Assembly (NCBI RefSeq): GCF_014641595.1
Contig: NZ_BMIA01000002.1
Location: forward strand, 372,001 to 436,000
DNA from: Dyadobacter endophyticus
Lineage (GTDB): Bacteria > Bacteroidota > Bacteroidia > Cytophagales > Spirosomataceae
Length of the DNA stretch: 64,000 bases
Direction: 5' to 3'
Part shown: positions 34,110 to 42,924 of the stretch, one piece after another
Layout of the letters: every line of letters begins with the position of its first letter
How positions within the stretch are numbered: the stretch's first letter is position 1
Position numbers and translations under genes: made by a program
The notes under the pieces: generated by a model
What the model was told of the DNA's origin: nothing
Database searches by the model: none
Seen by the model: the letters and a program-made list of their open reading frames with translations, nothing else

Positions 34110-37100
34110 ATGAATTATACTGAATTACAAGTCACCACCAATTTCAGCTTCCTCCGCGGCGGGTCGCACCCTGAGGAGCTGGTGGAGCATGCGATGGAAC
34201 TGGGCTACAAATCCATCGCCATCACCGATCGCAACACGCTCGCGGGCATCGTACGCGCGCATGCAGCCACGAAAGGCAAGGATTTCCGTATTATCCCGGC
34301 CTGCCGCCTCGATTTGCTCGACGGCCCCAGCCTGCTTGCCTACCCTACTGACCGGGAGGCATACAGCCGCCTATCCGCATTGCTTACAGAAGGGAACCTC
34401 CGCACGGAAAAGGGTAAATGCGACCTTTACAAGGCCGATATTTACCGTCATGCAAAAGGTATCAAATTCATAGCAGTAGCGCCATCCGCTTTAAATGAAT
34501 CTTTCGATTTCGACCCTTCCTTTGCTCAAAACCTGAAAGAATACCGCGAGGAGCTCGGTACCAATCTATACCTCGGCTCCATACGCTCCTACCAGGGCGA
34601 TGATATGAAAAAACTCTACCGCCTCGACCAGCTTTCACAGCGCTTCCATATCCCACTGGTGGCGACCAACGATGTACATTACCACAACCTGCAAAGACGT
34701 GAATTGCAGGACGTGCTCACGTGCGTCCGCGAGAAATGCACCATTTACAACGCTGGTTTCCGCTTGCACGAAAATGCCGAAAGGTATCTGAAACCGGCTG
34801 CCGAAATGCAACGGCTCTTCATGAAATTCCCGGAAGCCATCGAACGCACGCAGGAAATCGTGGATGCCTGTCAGTTTTCGCTGAGTAGTTTGAAATATGT
34901 GTATCCGGAGGAGTTGACTACGGAGGGTAGGACGCCTTTGCGGGAACTTGAAATTTTGGCCTGGCAGGGAGCAGTTCAACGATTTGGAGCATGCATTCCC
35001 CAAAAAGTAGAAGATGCCATTGAATATGAGCTGACATTTATTGAAGAAATGAATTATGCTCCATATTTCCTTACCGTTTACGACCTTGTAAGGTTCGCCA
35101 GGTCTCAAAATATTCTTTGCCAGGGAAGAGGCTCGGCAGCCAATTCAACCATATGCTACTGCCTTGGCGTTACCTCGGTAGATCCTGTTAAAATTGATCT
35201 GCTTTTCGAACGCTTCATTTCTTCCTCCCGAAACGAACCGCCTGACATCGATGTGGATTTCGAACATGAGCGGCGGGAAGAGGTGATGCAATACATTTAT
35301 AATAAATATGGCCGGGATCGTGCAGGTATTGTAGCGACTGTCACACAGGTACATCAAAAAGGCGCCGTCCGTGATGTCGCAAAAGCTATGGGAATGTCAA
35401 TGGACGCTGTTAACCGGCTTTCAAGCTCGTTGTGGGAATTTACAGACGAATGGTTCGACGGCAAACTTATAACCGAGCACGGATTTAATCCCAATGACCC
35501 GCATTTAATTAAAATCCTCGATTTGACTAAGCAATACATGGGCTTTCCACGCCAGCTCGGCCAACATACGGGTGGTTTTGTCATTACACAAGGTAAGCTT
35601 TCGGATCTCTGTCCAATTCTTAATGCAAGAATGGAAGACCGCACGTGTATTGAATGGAACAAGGATGACATTGATGTATTGGGTTTTCTCAAAATAGATG
35701 TGCTGGCATTGGGTATGCTTACTTGTTTGCGCAAAGCTTTTGATTTACTTAAAGAACACTACAATATCATCCATGATCTTGCGAGTATTCCTCCGGATGA
35801 CGAGGCTGTCTATGATATGATCTGCAAAGCCGATACAATCGGTGTTTTTCAAATTGAAAGTCGGGCCCAACAGTCCATGTTACCCCGGTTAAAACCAAGG
35901 TGTTTCTACGATTTGGTAATAGAGGTCGCCATCGTCAGGCCCGGACCTATTCAAGGTGATATGGTACATCCCTATTTAAGGCGACGAGATAAGATTGAAG
36001 AAGAAGAATATCCTAGTGAAGAATTGAGGAAAATTTTGGAAAAGACCAAAGGAGTTCCCCTTTTCCAGGAGCAAGCGATGAATATTGCGATTGTTGCCGC
36101 CAAATTTACCCCAACAGAAGCAGATGAGCTAAGAAGGAGTATGGCAACTTTTAAGGCCAAAGGAGTTGTATCCAGATTGAGGGATAAGCTGGTATCAGGT
36201 ATGGTAAAAAAAGGCTATAAGCAAGACTTCGCCGAGCGGATTTTCAAACAACTCGAAGGCTTCGGAAGCTACGGCTTCCCCGAAAGCCATGCCGCCAGTT
36301 TCGCGTTGCTGGTGTATGTTTCTTCGTGGATCAAATGCCACCATCCAGATGTGTTTGCGGCGGCACTGCTCAACAGTCAGCCCATGGGTTTTTACCGCCC
36401 GGCACAGATCGTGATCGATGCACAGAACCATCAAGTGGAAGTAAGGCCAATCGATATTAATCATTCTTTTTGGGATAATACCCTTGAAAATATTCCTGGT
36501 AAGCCATGCGCATTAAGGCTTGGTTTCAGACAGGTGAAAGGATTGAAAGAGACAGAAATGCAGATTCTGACCAACGCCCGCACCCGGCCGTTTACGCATA
36601 TTCATCAACTCCTCGAAGCCGGCATTTCCCATACCGCATTGGAAAAACTGGCAGATGCCGATGCATTCCGGTCCATCGGCTTCGACCGTCGGCAGGCATT
36701 TTGGGAGGCTTCGGCTATGGCCGACCGGCCGATCGGGCTTTTCGAAGGACAAGGTCCTGCCAGCGAGGCGAATGTGGTGTTACCGGAAATGACGCTGTCG
36801 GAGCACGTCATTCATGATTATGCGGCGACGTCGCTTTCGTTGAAACAACATCCGGTGAGTTTTGTGCGCGAACAGTTGAATGCGCTTGGTGCAGTGTCCA
36901 GCAAAGAACTGGAACATATTAACGACGGTAAAATAGTGAAAGTGGCCGGTTTGGTACTTGTACGGCAAAGGCCCGGAACCGCCAGCGGCATTTGTTTTAT
37001 CACCGTTGAAGACGAAACCGGTACGGCAAACCTGGTCGTTTTTCAAAACCTTTTTGATACCTATCGCAAAGAAGTGCTCCGCTCCAAATTGCTGATGGTT

Positions 37101-37334
37101 GAGGGCAAGGTGCAAAAGGAAGGCAGCGTGATACACGTGGTGGTGAGCAAATGCATGAATGCCTCCGGCTTATTGCGGAAACTAGGCCCCACCGAGAATC
37201 AGGAACCGGACCTGCTGACGTTGTCGCGGGCCGATGAAAAAGATGAGTACGAGTCCCAGGCCAAAGTCCGGAAGTTGCAGCCCCGCAAAAACGTACAAGC
37301 CGAGATTTTCCCGGCCTCCCGGGATTTCCGGTGA
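34110..37334 (+). CDS. dnaE2: Error-prone DNA polymerase DnaE2 (ImuC)
   Basis: 1074 residues, the normal length. The N-terminal PHP region opens ELQVTTNFSFLRGGSHPEEL, as in DnaE2. The polymerase core has Asp379, Asp381 and Asp383 in PDIDVDFEHE and Asp530 in LKIDVLALG; by alignment with replicative alpha subunits 379, 381 and 530 should bind metal. An OB-fold with GLVLVRQRPGTASGICFITVEDE lies near the C-terminus. It carries out translesion synthesis in the mutasome. The middle of the gene is visibly more AT-rich than both ends. Confidence 0.92.
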   Translation: MNYTELQVTTNFSFLRGGSHPEELVEHAMELGYKSIAITDRNTLAGIVRAHAATKGKDFRIIPACRLDLLDGPSLLAYPTDREAYSRLSALLTEGNLRTEKGKCDLYKADIYRHAKGIKFIAVAPSALNESFDFDPSFAQNLKEYREELGTNLYLGSIRSYQGDDMKKLYRLDQLSQRFHIPLVATNDVHYHNLQRRELQDVLTCVREKCTIYNAGFRLHENAERYLKPAAEMQRLFMKFPEAIERTQEIVDACQFSLSSLKYVYPEELTTEGRTPLRELEILAWQGAVQRFGACIPQKVEDAIEYELTFIEEMNYAPYFLTVYDLVRFARSQNILCQGRGSAANSTICYCLGVTSVDPVKIDLLFERFISSSRNEPPDIDVDFEHERREEVMQYIYNKYGRDRAGIVATVTQVHQKGAVRDVAKAMGMSMDAVNRLSSSLWEFTDEWFDGKLITEHGFNPNDPHLIKILDLTKQYMGFPRQLGQHTGGFVITQGKLSDLCPILNARMEDRTCIEWNKDDIDVLGFLKIDVLALGMLTCLRKAFDLLKEHYNIIHDLASIPPDDEAVYDMICKADTIGVFQIESRAQQSMLPRLKPRCFYDLVIEVAIVRPGPIQGDMVHPYLRRRDKIEEEEYPSEELRKILEKTKGVPLFQEQAMNIAIVAAKFTPTEADELRRSMATFKAKGVVSRLRDKLVSGMVKKGYKQDFAERIFKQLEGFGSYGFPESHAASFALLVYVSSWIKCHHPDVFAAALLNSQPMGFYRPAQIVIDAQNHQVEVRPIDINHSFWDNTLENIPGKPCALRLGFRQVKGLKETEMQILTNARTRPFTHIHQLLEAGISHTALEKLADADAFRSIGFDRRQAFWEASAMADRPIGLFEGQGPASEANVVLPEMTLSEHVIHDYAATSLSLKQHPVSFVREQLNALGAVSSKELEHINDGKIVKVAGLVLVRQRPGTASGICFITVEDETGTANLVVFQNLFDTYRKEVLRSKLLMVEGKVQKEGSVIHVVVSKCMNASGLLRKLGPTENQEPDLLTLSRADEKDEYESQAKVRKLQPRKNVQAEIFPASRDFR

Positions 37335-38099
37335 TTAATGCAGGGTCATATCGAGGTCAATAACCTGCATTTTGTAGTTTTCAGGCAGGAGCATGTTGCG
37401 TAGAAATGCGCCCACGCCCATTCGGCGGCTTATTTTATAAACAGGAAGTATCAAATCAAGAAACCAGCCTCGTCCCAGCCCAAGCAATTCATTTACACGG
37501 TCGGGCACAATCCGCATCTGGACACTACGCAGCAAATGATACCGGTACCAGCCTAGATGCTTCCTGTATTGTTTGTACAAATCAATTGTAAAGTCACTCT
37601 CGATCAGGTTCTCTTGCAAATGCTCCGCACGCATACGCTCCCACGCACGCAGGTTCGCGGGTAGGCCAGGTACGCCCATACCCTCTCCCACCGCACGGAA
37701 GACGGTGAATAGCTCTTCCTTTTCTGCGGTTGTGAGCTTTCTTTCGAGCAATTCGAATGACCGAACTGAATAATCAATGAGCATGAAAAGCACATCGCGG
37801 TAGGCGCTGTCGGGAATGCGGGCATTGCGGCTGCGCTCCACGCCTTGGTGGATCGAGGCGATCTGATGAATGGCCCGCATGGCATCGTCATGTTCAGAGA
37901 ACACAATTTGCCTCGCATAACCGACTGTCGAAAAAAGCCTTCCCAGTGGGTCAGCAGGCAGTTTTCCGGTAAAGTAAAGCCAGTCGACCGATTTATTCAA
38001 TGCAAATTCAGCCGACGCTCCCGCAAAAATAAACAGGATCGTATCAGCCTTCCCCCAGATCTCACGCACTATTGAACCTTCATTCACAAACCATTTCAT
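37335..38099 (-). CDS. Oxygenase MpaB-like (DUF2236) protein
   Basis: 254 residues. FAGASAEFALNKSVDW is the start of the DUF2236 domain, followed by the helical STVGYARQIVFSEHDDAMRAIHQIASIH and YRDVLFMLIDYSVRSFELL, which in latex-clearing and MpaB enzymes coordinate a heme. Here the His and Arg residues are consistent with the family. The oxidised substrate is not known. Its stop abuts that of dnaE2 on the other strand, and its start overlaps the DUF2809 gene. Confidence 0.75.
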   Translation of the reverse strand: MKWFVNEGSIVREIWGKADTILFIFAGASAEFALNKSVDWLYFTGKLPADPLGRLFSTVGYARQIVFSEHDDAMRAIHQIASIHQGVERSRNARIPDSAYRDVLFMLIDYSVRSFELLERKLTTAEKEELFTVFRAVGEGMGVPGLPANLRAWERMRAEHLQENLIESDFTIDLYKQYRKHLGWYRYHLLRSVQMRIVPDRVNELLGLGRGWFLDLILPVYKISRRMGVGAFLRNMLLPENYKMQVIDLDMTLH

Positions 38100-38470
38100 A
38101 ATGCATGCCTTTTACCTATCACTATTTCAACTCCCACGACAAACACGATGCCCAATGTGTAAGCAACGATATCCAACCACGAAAAGGTCGTCCCGATGAT
38201 CGTTCGGGCAACCGCATTGGCTTCCAAACCGAGTATTCTGACGATTTGCAGGTATTGCAACGCCTCTATAAACCAGGAAAACACGAGAACCAACAACGCC
38301 GCCGAAAGTATATCCAACCTGGTAACACTCCGCACAATGCAATACAGCAACACAACCACCAGCACATCGCCTCCCCAGGGCCTTACGAAATCGTCATGAA
38401 CATACACCGCTATCAATACTTCTATAATGAAAATCAGCAGAGCGGCTATCAAATAATATATTCTACGCAT
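38096..38470 (-). CDS. DUF2809 integral membrane protein
   Basis: 124 residues with four hydrophobic helices (about 5-22, 32-50, 52-70, 92-116). The late TTFSWLDIVAYTLGIVFVVGVE matches the conserved end of DUF2809. Function unknown. The stop overlaps the start of the MpaB-like gene (ATGA at 38096-38099). Both probably follow the radical SAM gene in one transcript, since the gap upstream is a single base. Confidence 0.75.
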   Translation of the reverse strand: MRRIYYLIAALLIFIIEVLIAVYVHDDFVRPWGGDVLVVVLLYCIVRSVTRLDILSAALLVLVFSWFIEALQYLQIVRILGLEANAVARTIIGTTFSWLDIVAYTLGIVFVVGVEIVIGKRHAL

Positions 38471-38471
38471 T

Positions 38472-39899
38472 TCAATTCAGGATCAGCGGTTCAGACTTGG
38501 TTACTTCGGGATAGTTTGGTTCTCTTTCCCCGCTATTAAACGTTTTGACCTTCGATAAGATAGATTCCAACAACGGTAGCATAGCATTCAATCCCCCTGT
38601 TTTAATGATAAAATTCCAAAGCGGTTCAAATTTTTTCCAGCCACCCGAGTATAAAAAATGTTTGGCAATATGCTTCACCGAGTCGTGGTGCAAGCTTGAT
38701 TTGACGATATTCCTCCAACTGTAAAATGCATCATAGGCCCACCAGTAGCCTTCCTCCAATGCCCCGGCGCTAAGCCCCATTGTTTTATATACTACATGCC
38801 GGGTATCGTACCGATCCCAGTCGCGGGTCAGTATCCGTCCGCCAGCCTCCATGTTTTTGTACAATTCCGTACCCGGATACGGTGTCAATATGTGATAAGT
38901 CGAAGTAGTAATGCCGTGCTTCACGCCCCAGTCAACCGTTCGTTTGAACACGTCGTTATCGTCTTCGTCCAAACCAAAGACAAAGCTGCCGTTGATCATA
39001 ATCCCCAGTGAATGCAATCGGTTCACAGCCTTCGCATAATCCATTTCCAGATTTTGTTTTTTGTTGCTTTGCTTCAAATTTTCGGGCGAGAAAGTTTCAA
39101 AACCTACAAAAAGACTCCTCAAACCCGCATCCGCCGCCTTTTCGATCAAATTACCTCTTAATATGGCATCCACCGTCGAGGCTCCCTGAAACACGCGGTT
39201 CATTCCCCGCATTCCCTCAAAAAGCGATTCCGCGAACTTCGCATTGCCCAGCAAATGATCGTCCAGAAAATACAAATGCCTCCCCGGCAGACGGTCGATC
39301 TCCGCGAGGGCGTCATCAACCAGCTGCGTGTAAAAAGTTTTTCCTCCTTCGAAAAACGCGTCTTTGTAACAAAAACTGCAATGATGCGGGCAACCCCTAG
39401 TTACAACAATGGAATTGGGTACCAGGTAAAGATGGCGCTTGATCAGGTCTCTGCGAATGGGCGGTATGCCCGCCAAAGTACGAATCGTGGAAGTATAGAT
39501 TTTCTGAGGCATGCGGTTTTTAAAATCAGCCAGAAAGCGCGGAAACGTATCCTCGCCCGGGCCAATAAAAATACTGTCGGCGTGCGGCATCGCCTCGTAC
39601 GGAAGCGAGGTTACATGCAAGCCTCCCAAAATAACATAGCAGCCCTTCCGCCTGTATTGATCGGCTATGTCGTATGCCCGAAATGCATTGGTAATGTAAA
39701 CCTGTATCACCACCAAATCAGGCACGTCGTCGACCAGCAACGTCTCCACGTGCTGGTCTTGCAGGTCGATTTCATCCTCCGGCGACAGGTAAGCGGCCAG
39801 CGTAGCAAGCCCCAGCGGCGGAAATAAGGAGTACTTGATTGGCCTCCACAACGGGCTCTCAGCTTCGGTTAATGCCGGCAGGATCATCTTGACTTTCAT
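38472..39899 (-). CDS. B12-binding-domain radical SAM enzyme
   Basis: 475 residues. An N-terminal cobalamin-binding-like fold (about 1-130) has LGGLHVTSLPYEA and FIGPGED, and the radical SAM core follows with Cys170, Cys174 and Cys177 in GCPHHCSFCYKD. GSFVFGLDEDD and LTPYPGTELYKNM are typical of the hopanoid/bacteriochlorophyll-type methylase group. Such enzymes carry out C-methylation or ring rearrangements; the substrate is open. It is first in a run with DUF2809 and the MpaB-like gene. A 7-bp-arm inverted repeat lies 22 bp upstream of the start. Confidence 0.82.
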   Translation of the reverse strand: MKVKMILPALTEAESPLWRPIKYSLFPPLGLATLAAYLSPEDEIDLQDQHVETLLVDDVPDLVVIQVYITNAFRAYDIADQYRRKGCYVILGGLHVTSLPYEAMPHADSIFIGPGEDTFPRFLADFKNRMPQKIYTSTIRTLAGIPPIRRDLIKRHLYLVPNSIVVTRGCPHHCSFCYKDAFFEGGKTFYTQLVDDALAEIDRLPGRHLYFLDDHLLGNAKFAESLFEGMRGMNRVFQGASTVDAILRGNLIEKAADAGLRSLFVGFETFSPENLKQSNKKQNLEMDYAKAVNRLHSLGIMINGSFVFGLDEDDNDVFKRTVDWGVKHGITTSTYHILTPYPGTELYKNMEAGGRILTRDWDRYDTRHVVYKTMGLSAGALEEGYWWAYDAFYSWRNIVKSSLHHDSVKHIAKHFLYSGGWKKFEPLWNFIIKTGGLNAMLPLLESILSKVKTFNSGEREPNYPEVTKSEPLILN

Positions 39900-39921
39900 A
39901 CCTACTCCTTAATTTTAAAAG

Positions 39922-39940
39922 TACTTTGTATTGCAAAGTA
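39922..39940. promoter_or_regulatory. Inverted repeat upstream of the radical SAM gene
   Basis: TACTTTG (39922-39928) and CAAAGTA (39934-39940) flank TATTG. It lies 22 bp upstream of the radical SAM start, where a regulator could act. No second copy was found in the window. Confidence 0.45.
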
Positions 39941-39960
39941 AAATGAAAATTTTGAATCAA

Positions 39961-39996
39961 ACAAAAAAATGGCCCCGGAAAAACCGAAGGCCATTT
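39961..39996 (-). terminator. Terminator of the secreted hypothetical gene
   Basis: AAATGGCC at 39967-39974 pairs with GGCCATTT at 39989-39996. Read on the minus strand the hairpin is followed by a run of T, about 25 bp after the stop of the gene at 40022. Confidence 0.65.
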
Positions 39997-40021
39997 ACTA
40001 TTCACAAACCTGACTAAAACA

Positions 40022-40717
40022 TCATTTCAAATCTTCCAGCCGATAACCGAGGTAATCATCGATGATGAGTTTATAATTCAATTTCTTTCTCGGACTGCTG
40101 ATATGCACGCTATAAGAGCCCTGCCCAAGCTTCGACATGTCGAACCAACGCCCGTAAGCCATGTCCTTGACCTGCTCGTGATAAATTGTGCGTAATTCGC
40201 TGTCGACAATGCGGATATCGTAGTTTTCCTGTGCAGGGTTTTTAAGAATCACCTTCATTTTTCCTTTTTGCACAACATACACATTCGACATGGCCGTTTT
40301 CAAGTTTACGCTCGGCGCCGCGCCCGGCGCCAACCATTCCGGCTCAGACGAGCCCCGGTAATCTGTCCGGCTATCGGCTACGATATCGTACGCCTTCACT
40401 TTTTCAGACAACAATTCGCGAGCCATCAATTTCGCCAGCAGGTTGTCAAAAAGCTGTACATTCCGCTTCGTCAGCTTAACATACTTTCGCGCCATCGATT
40501 CCTGGTACAACAAATTGTTATCGCCGTCGAAGAATTGTACCACGGTGTTGCGGGAATTCGGGTCGGTGTGAACCTGCCAGTAACCTTTATCGGATTCTAC
40601 GTAAGCTTGCGCGGCTGCGTAATGCGCGTCGGCGGACTGCGCGTCGGCGGACACAAAGCTGGCGAGCCAGAGGGCGGGTGCCAGCAAAATAGCAAAATGG
40701 ATTCTTTTCGTTTTCAT
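40022..40717 (-). CDS. Secreted hypothetical protein
   Basis: 231 residues from the ATG at 40717, giving a signal peptide (MKTKRIHFAILLAPALWLAS) cleaved near SADAQ. A short repeated SADA unit follows, matched by a DNA tandem duplication. The body ends with a beta module (KMKVILKNPAQENYDIRIVD, then GQGSYSVHISSPRKKLNYKL) that resembles the strand pattern of secretion-associated sandwich domains, but no sorting signal is evident. Function unknown. Confidence 0.65.
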   Translation of the reverse strand: MKTKRIHFAILLAPALWLASFVSADAQSADAHYAAAQAYVESDKGYWQVHTDPNSRNTVVQFFDGDNNLLYQESMARKYVKLTKRNVQLFDNLLAKLMARELLSEKVKAYDIVADSRTDYRGSSEPEWLAPGAAPSVNLKTAMSNVYVVQKGKMKVILKNPAQENYDIRIVDSELRTIYHEQVKDMAYGRWFDMSKLGQGSYSVHISSPRKKLNYKLIIDDYLGYRLEDLK

Positions 40718-40893
40718 GGCTATCAAGGGGTGGAATATTTTTTGAAAAAACACAAAAAGCACTCAATGGGAAGAGCTATCCCATTCCTTATATTGATGGC
40801 CATCAATTTGTTTCAAAGAGGATGCTTTAAGTAGTAAAGTTGCAGCGAATGTAAATTCTTTTCGAGATTGGGGCACAAAACAAACCGACAACC

Positions 40894-41187
40894 ATGGTAA
40901 CGATCACACAATTTGTTTATGTCAAAGAAGGTAAGGAGGAAATCTTTCAGCAATTTGAGTCGCTGGTACTGCCACTGATACCTCAATATAACGGAAAACT
41001 GCTCCTGAGGCTGCGTACAGGCCCGGAGCAGTTGATCGAAGGCGAACTCGAGGTGCCTTATGAAGTGCATTTGGTCAGTTTCGAATCGGAGGCGGATTTG
41101 GCCGCATACATGACCGACCAGACCCGCGAGCAGTATCTCTATCTGAAAGAAGATTCAGTCCTGAAAGTAATGACCGTAAAACAGTAG
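40894..41187 (+). CDS. Small DUF1330-like (dimeric alpha/beta barrel) protein
   Basis: 97 residues. VTITQFVYVKEGKEEIFQQFES and the central YNGKLLLRLRTGPEQLIEGELEVPYEVHLVSFES give the ferredoxin-like pattern of the DUF1330/antibiotic-biosynthesis monooxygenase superfamily. There is no catalytic assignment. It converges with the cytochrome c gene with 9 bp between the two stop codons. Confidence 0.7.
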   Translation: MVTITQFVYVKEGKEEIFQQFESLVLPLIPQYNGKLLLRLRTGPEQLIEGELEVPYEVHLVSFESEADLAAYMTDQTREQYLYLKEDSVLKVMTVKQ

Positions 41188-41196
41188 CAACGCAGT

Positions 41197-41811
41197 TCAG
41201 GGAGCCGGCGGAATGTACGATGGTACCACATTTGAAACCGGTTTGATGGATTTCAGATAGGCAAAAATGGCCCGCATATCGTCGTCGGCCATATTTACGT
41301 AGTTGAACCACGGCATCGGTGGCATGAGCGGACGGCTGTTTTCGAGTCCTTTGAACTTCCCTTTGCGCATAGCGGTGTTGAACTGCTCGAACGACCAGTT
41401 GCCAATTCCCGTTTCATCGGGCGTCAGATTGGCAGCAAACGACATACCCCATGGCCCTGCAAATGCAGTGCTCTGCCCGTTGAAAACCACCCATTCTCCC
41501 GTTTTGAGGATGCTTTTATCAAACGTGCCCAGCGGCTGGGTGCTGTTGTGCCCCGATAGAAAACGGTCCATATCCGGCGCAGGGCCTTTCGGTGTCATTT
41601 TTTTGGGCGCGTGGCAATCCGCACAACCCATAATCGTAACAAGGTACTCTCCCCTTTTCACGGCGTCGTCTTTCGACGCGACAACGACGCTTTCGTGCTT
41701 GGTGCTGGTTTCCGACGAGGTAAACGTAACGCCTTTGGGCGCTTCGGATTGCTTTGTAAAGGCACAAATAGACCATACGGCGACCGAAGCAGCCAGGTAA
41801 ACAAGTTTCAT
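41197..41811 (-). CDS. Monoheme cytochrome c
   Basis: 204 residues. A signal peptide (about 1-20) is followed by a single heme-binding motif, CADCH at 63-67 in YLVTIMGCADCHAPK. Late Met residues in LMPPMPWFNY may supply the axial ligand, and the DDDMRAIFAYLKSIKP ending is typical of class I domains. Probably a periplasmic electron carrier or the cytochrome part of an oxidoreductase. There is no oxidase nearby; AraC is the upstream neighbour. Confidence 0.82.
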   Translation of the reverse strand: MKLVYLAASVAVWSICAFTKQSEAPKGVTFTSSETSTKHESVVVASKDDAVKRGEYLVTIMGCADCHAPKKMTPKGPAPDMDRFLSGHNSTQPLGTFDKSILKTGEWVVFNGQSTAFAGPWGMSFAANLTPDETGIGNWSFEQFNTAMRKGKFKGLENSRPLMPPMPWFNYVNMADDDMRAIFAYLKSIKPVSNVVPSYIPPAP

Positions 41812-41840
41812 GGTGAATAGATTTAAAGTTTAAAACCGGA

Positions 41841-42680
41841 TCAGGCGAACCTCACTTGCTTTTCGGGTAACCTGAAATATTGATATTGATCCAGGAATAT
41901 GCTGGTCGGCACTTCCCGGGTAAATTCCTTGAAATCGCGGATAAAATGTGCCTGGTCGGAATAGCCGAATTTATACGAAACGTCGGCCCAATTCGGCGTG
42001 GAAGACATGCCGCGAAATGATTCGTAGGCGTTCCTGAACCGGATAATGCGCTGATACATTTTGGGCGTGGTGCCGTAATGGTCTTTAAAAATCCTTTCCA
42101 GCTGCCTTTTGCCGATGTACAAATTTTCACTCAAAGCATCGATCGACAACCGGCCCTGCGTTTGACGGATCAGCCGCGTGGCTTCTGAAATGTGGGGTTG
42201 TTTCGAATGCGCATTTTTCAAAAGCCCGAGCAGGAACGCTTCCGTAATGCGCACAACCTCACCTATGTCCCGTAGCCCATATACGTTGTCGACAAGCCGG
42301 TTTATTTCTTTTCCGAAATAGCTTTCGACGTCGGTGAACTGGTTAAACAGCGGTGCTATCGGCACATTGAACAGTTCCATCGCGCTTTCCGGCCGCAACC
42401 GTATCCCGAATTTCCTGCACGAGCCTACTGTTTTCCATTGCACGGCGTCGCGATACAATCCTACGAGAAACGCAGGCGGCAACTTTTCCCATTGTCCGTT
42501 AAAAAACGCATCGCAACGATTATCATCCAGATGAAGAATAAGCTCCAACGTCCCGAACGGCATGCAGCGCTGCACCGGCGACTCACGCTCACCCACCGTT
42601 TCGAAGCGGTGCAACCAGTAGCACTCCACATATTGCTGTAATTCGGCAGATGGTTTAAATTCCTGATAACCTGAGTTCAT
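41841..42680 (-). CDS. AraC family transcriptional regulator
   Basis: 279 residues. An N-terminal DUF6597-like sensor (LQQYVECYWLHRFETVGERESPVQRCMPFG) precedes the two AraC helix-turn-helix motifs: IDALSENLYIGKRQLERIF and, after the linker, WADVSYKFGYSDQAHFIRDF. Both are intact, unlike the shortened gene at 20328. It may control the cytochrome c gene that follows 29 bp downstream on the same strand. Confidence 0.85.
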   Translation of the reverse strand: MNSGYQEFKPSAELQQYVECYWLHRFETVGERESPVQRCMPFGTLELILHLDDNRCDAFFNGQWEKLPPAFLVGLYRDAVQWKTVGSCRKFGIRLRPESAMELFNVPIAPLFNQFTDVESYFGKEINRLVDNVYGLRDIGEVVRITEAFLLGLLKNAHSKQPHISEATRLIRQTQGRLSIDALSENLYIGKRQLERIFKDHYGTTPKMYQRIIRFRNAYESFRGMSSTPNWADVSYKFGYSDQAHFIRDFKEFTREVPTSIFLDQYQYFRLPEKQVRFA

Positions 42681-42924
42681 CGTTCGCGAAAAGGGCTTTT
42701 TGTATTGACGCTACAAAACTAGGGTTATTCTGAAAGCGTGTATTGTAAAAAAGCGACATCCAAAACCTAATTACTTAAAAATGAGGGTATTACTGGGTAT
42801 TTGAGTTAGTAAGCGGCGATAAAAATGCCCTACGAGCGCCAATCATCGCTCGCAAAGGCATGTGAGAGCAACGCAGCTACGGGTGAATGGAAAGGCCAGG
42901 GTTTCAGGATCGGTTTTTTTTGCT

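Noticed and set aside
42681..42924. Intergenic stretch with a short hairpin (GAGCG...CGCTC)
   Set aside because: The arms are short and no T run follows, so I could not support a terminator or RNA gene.
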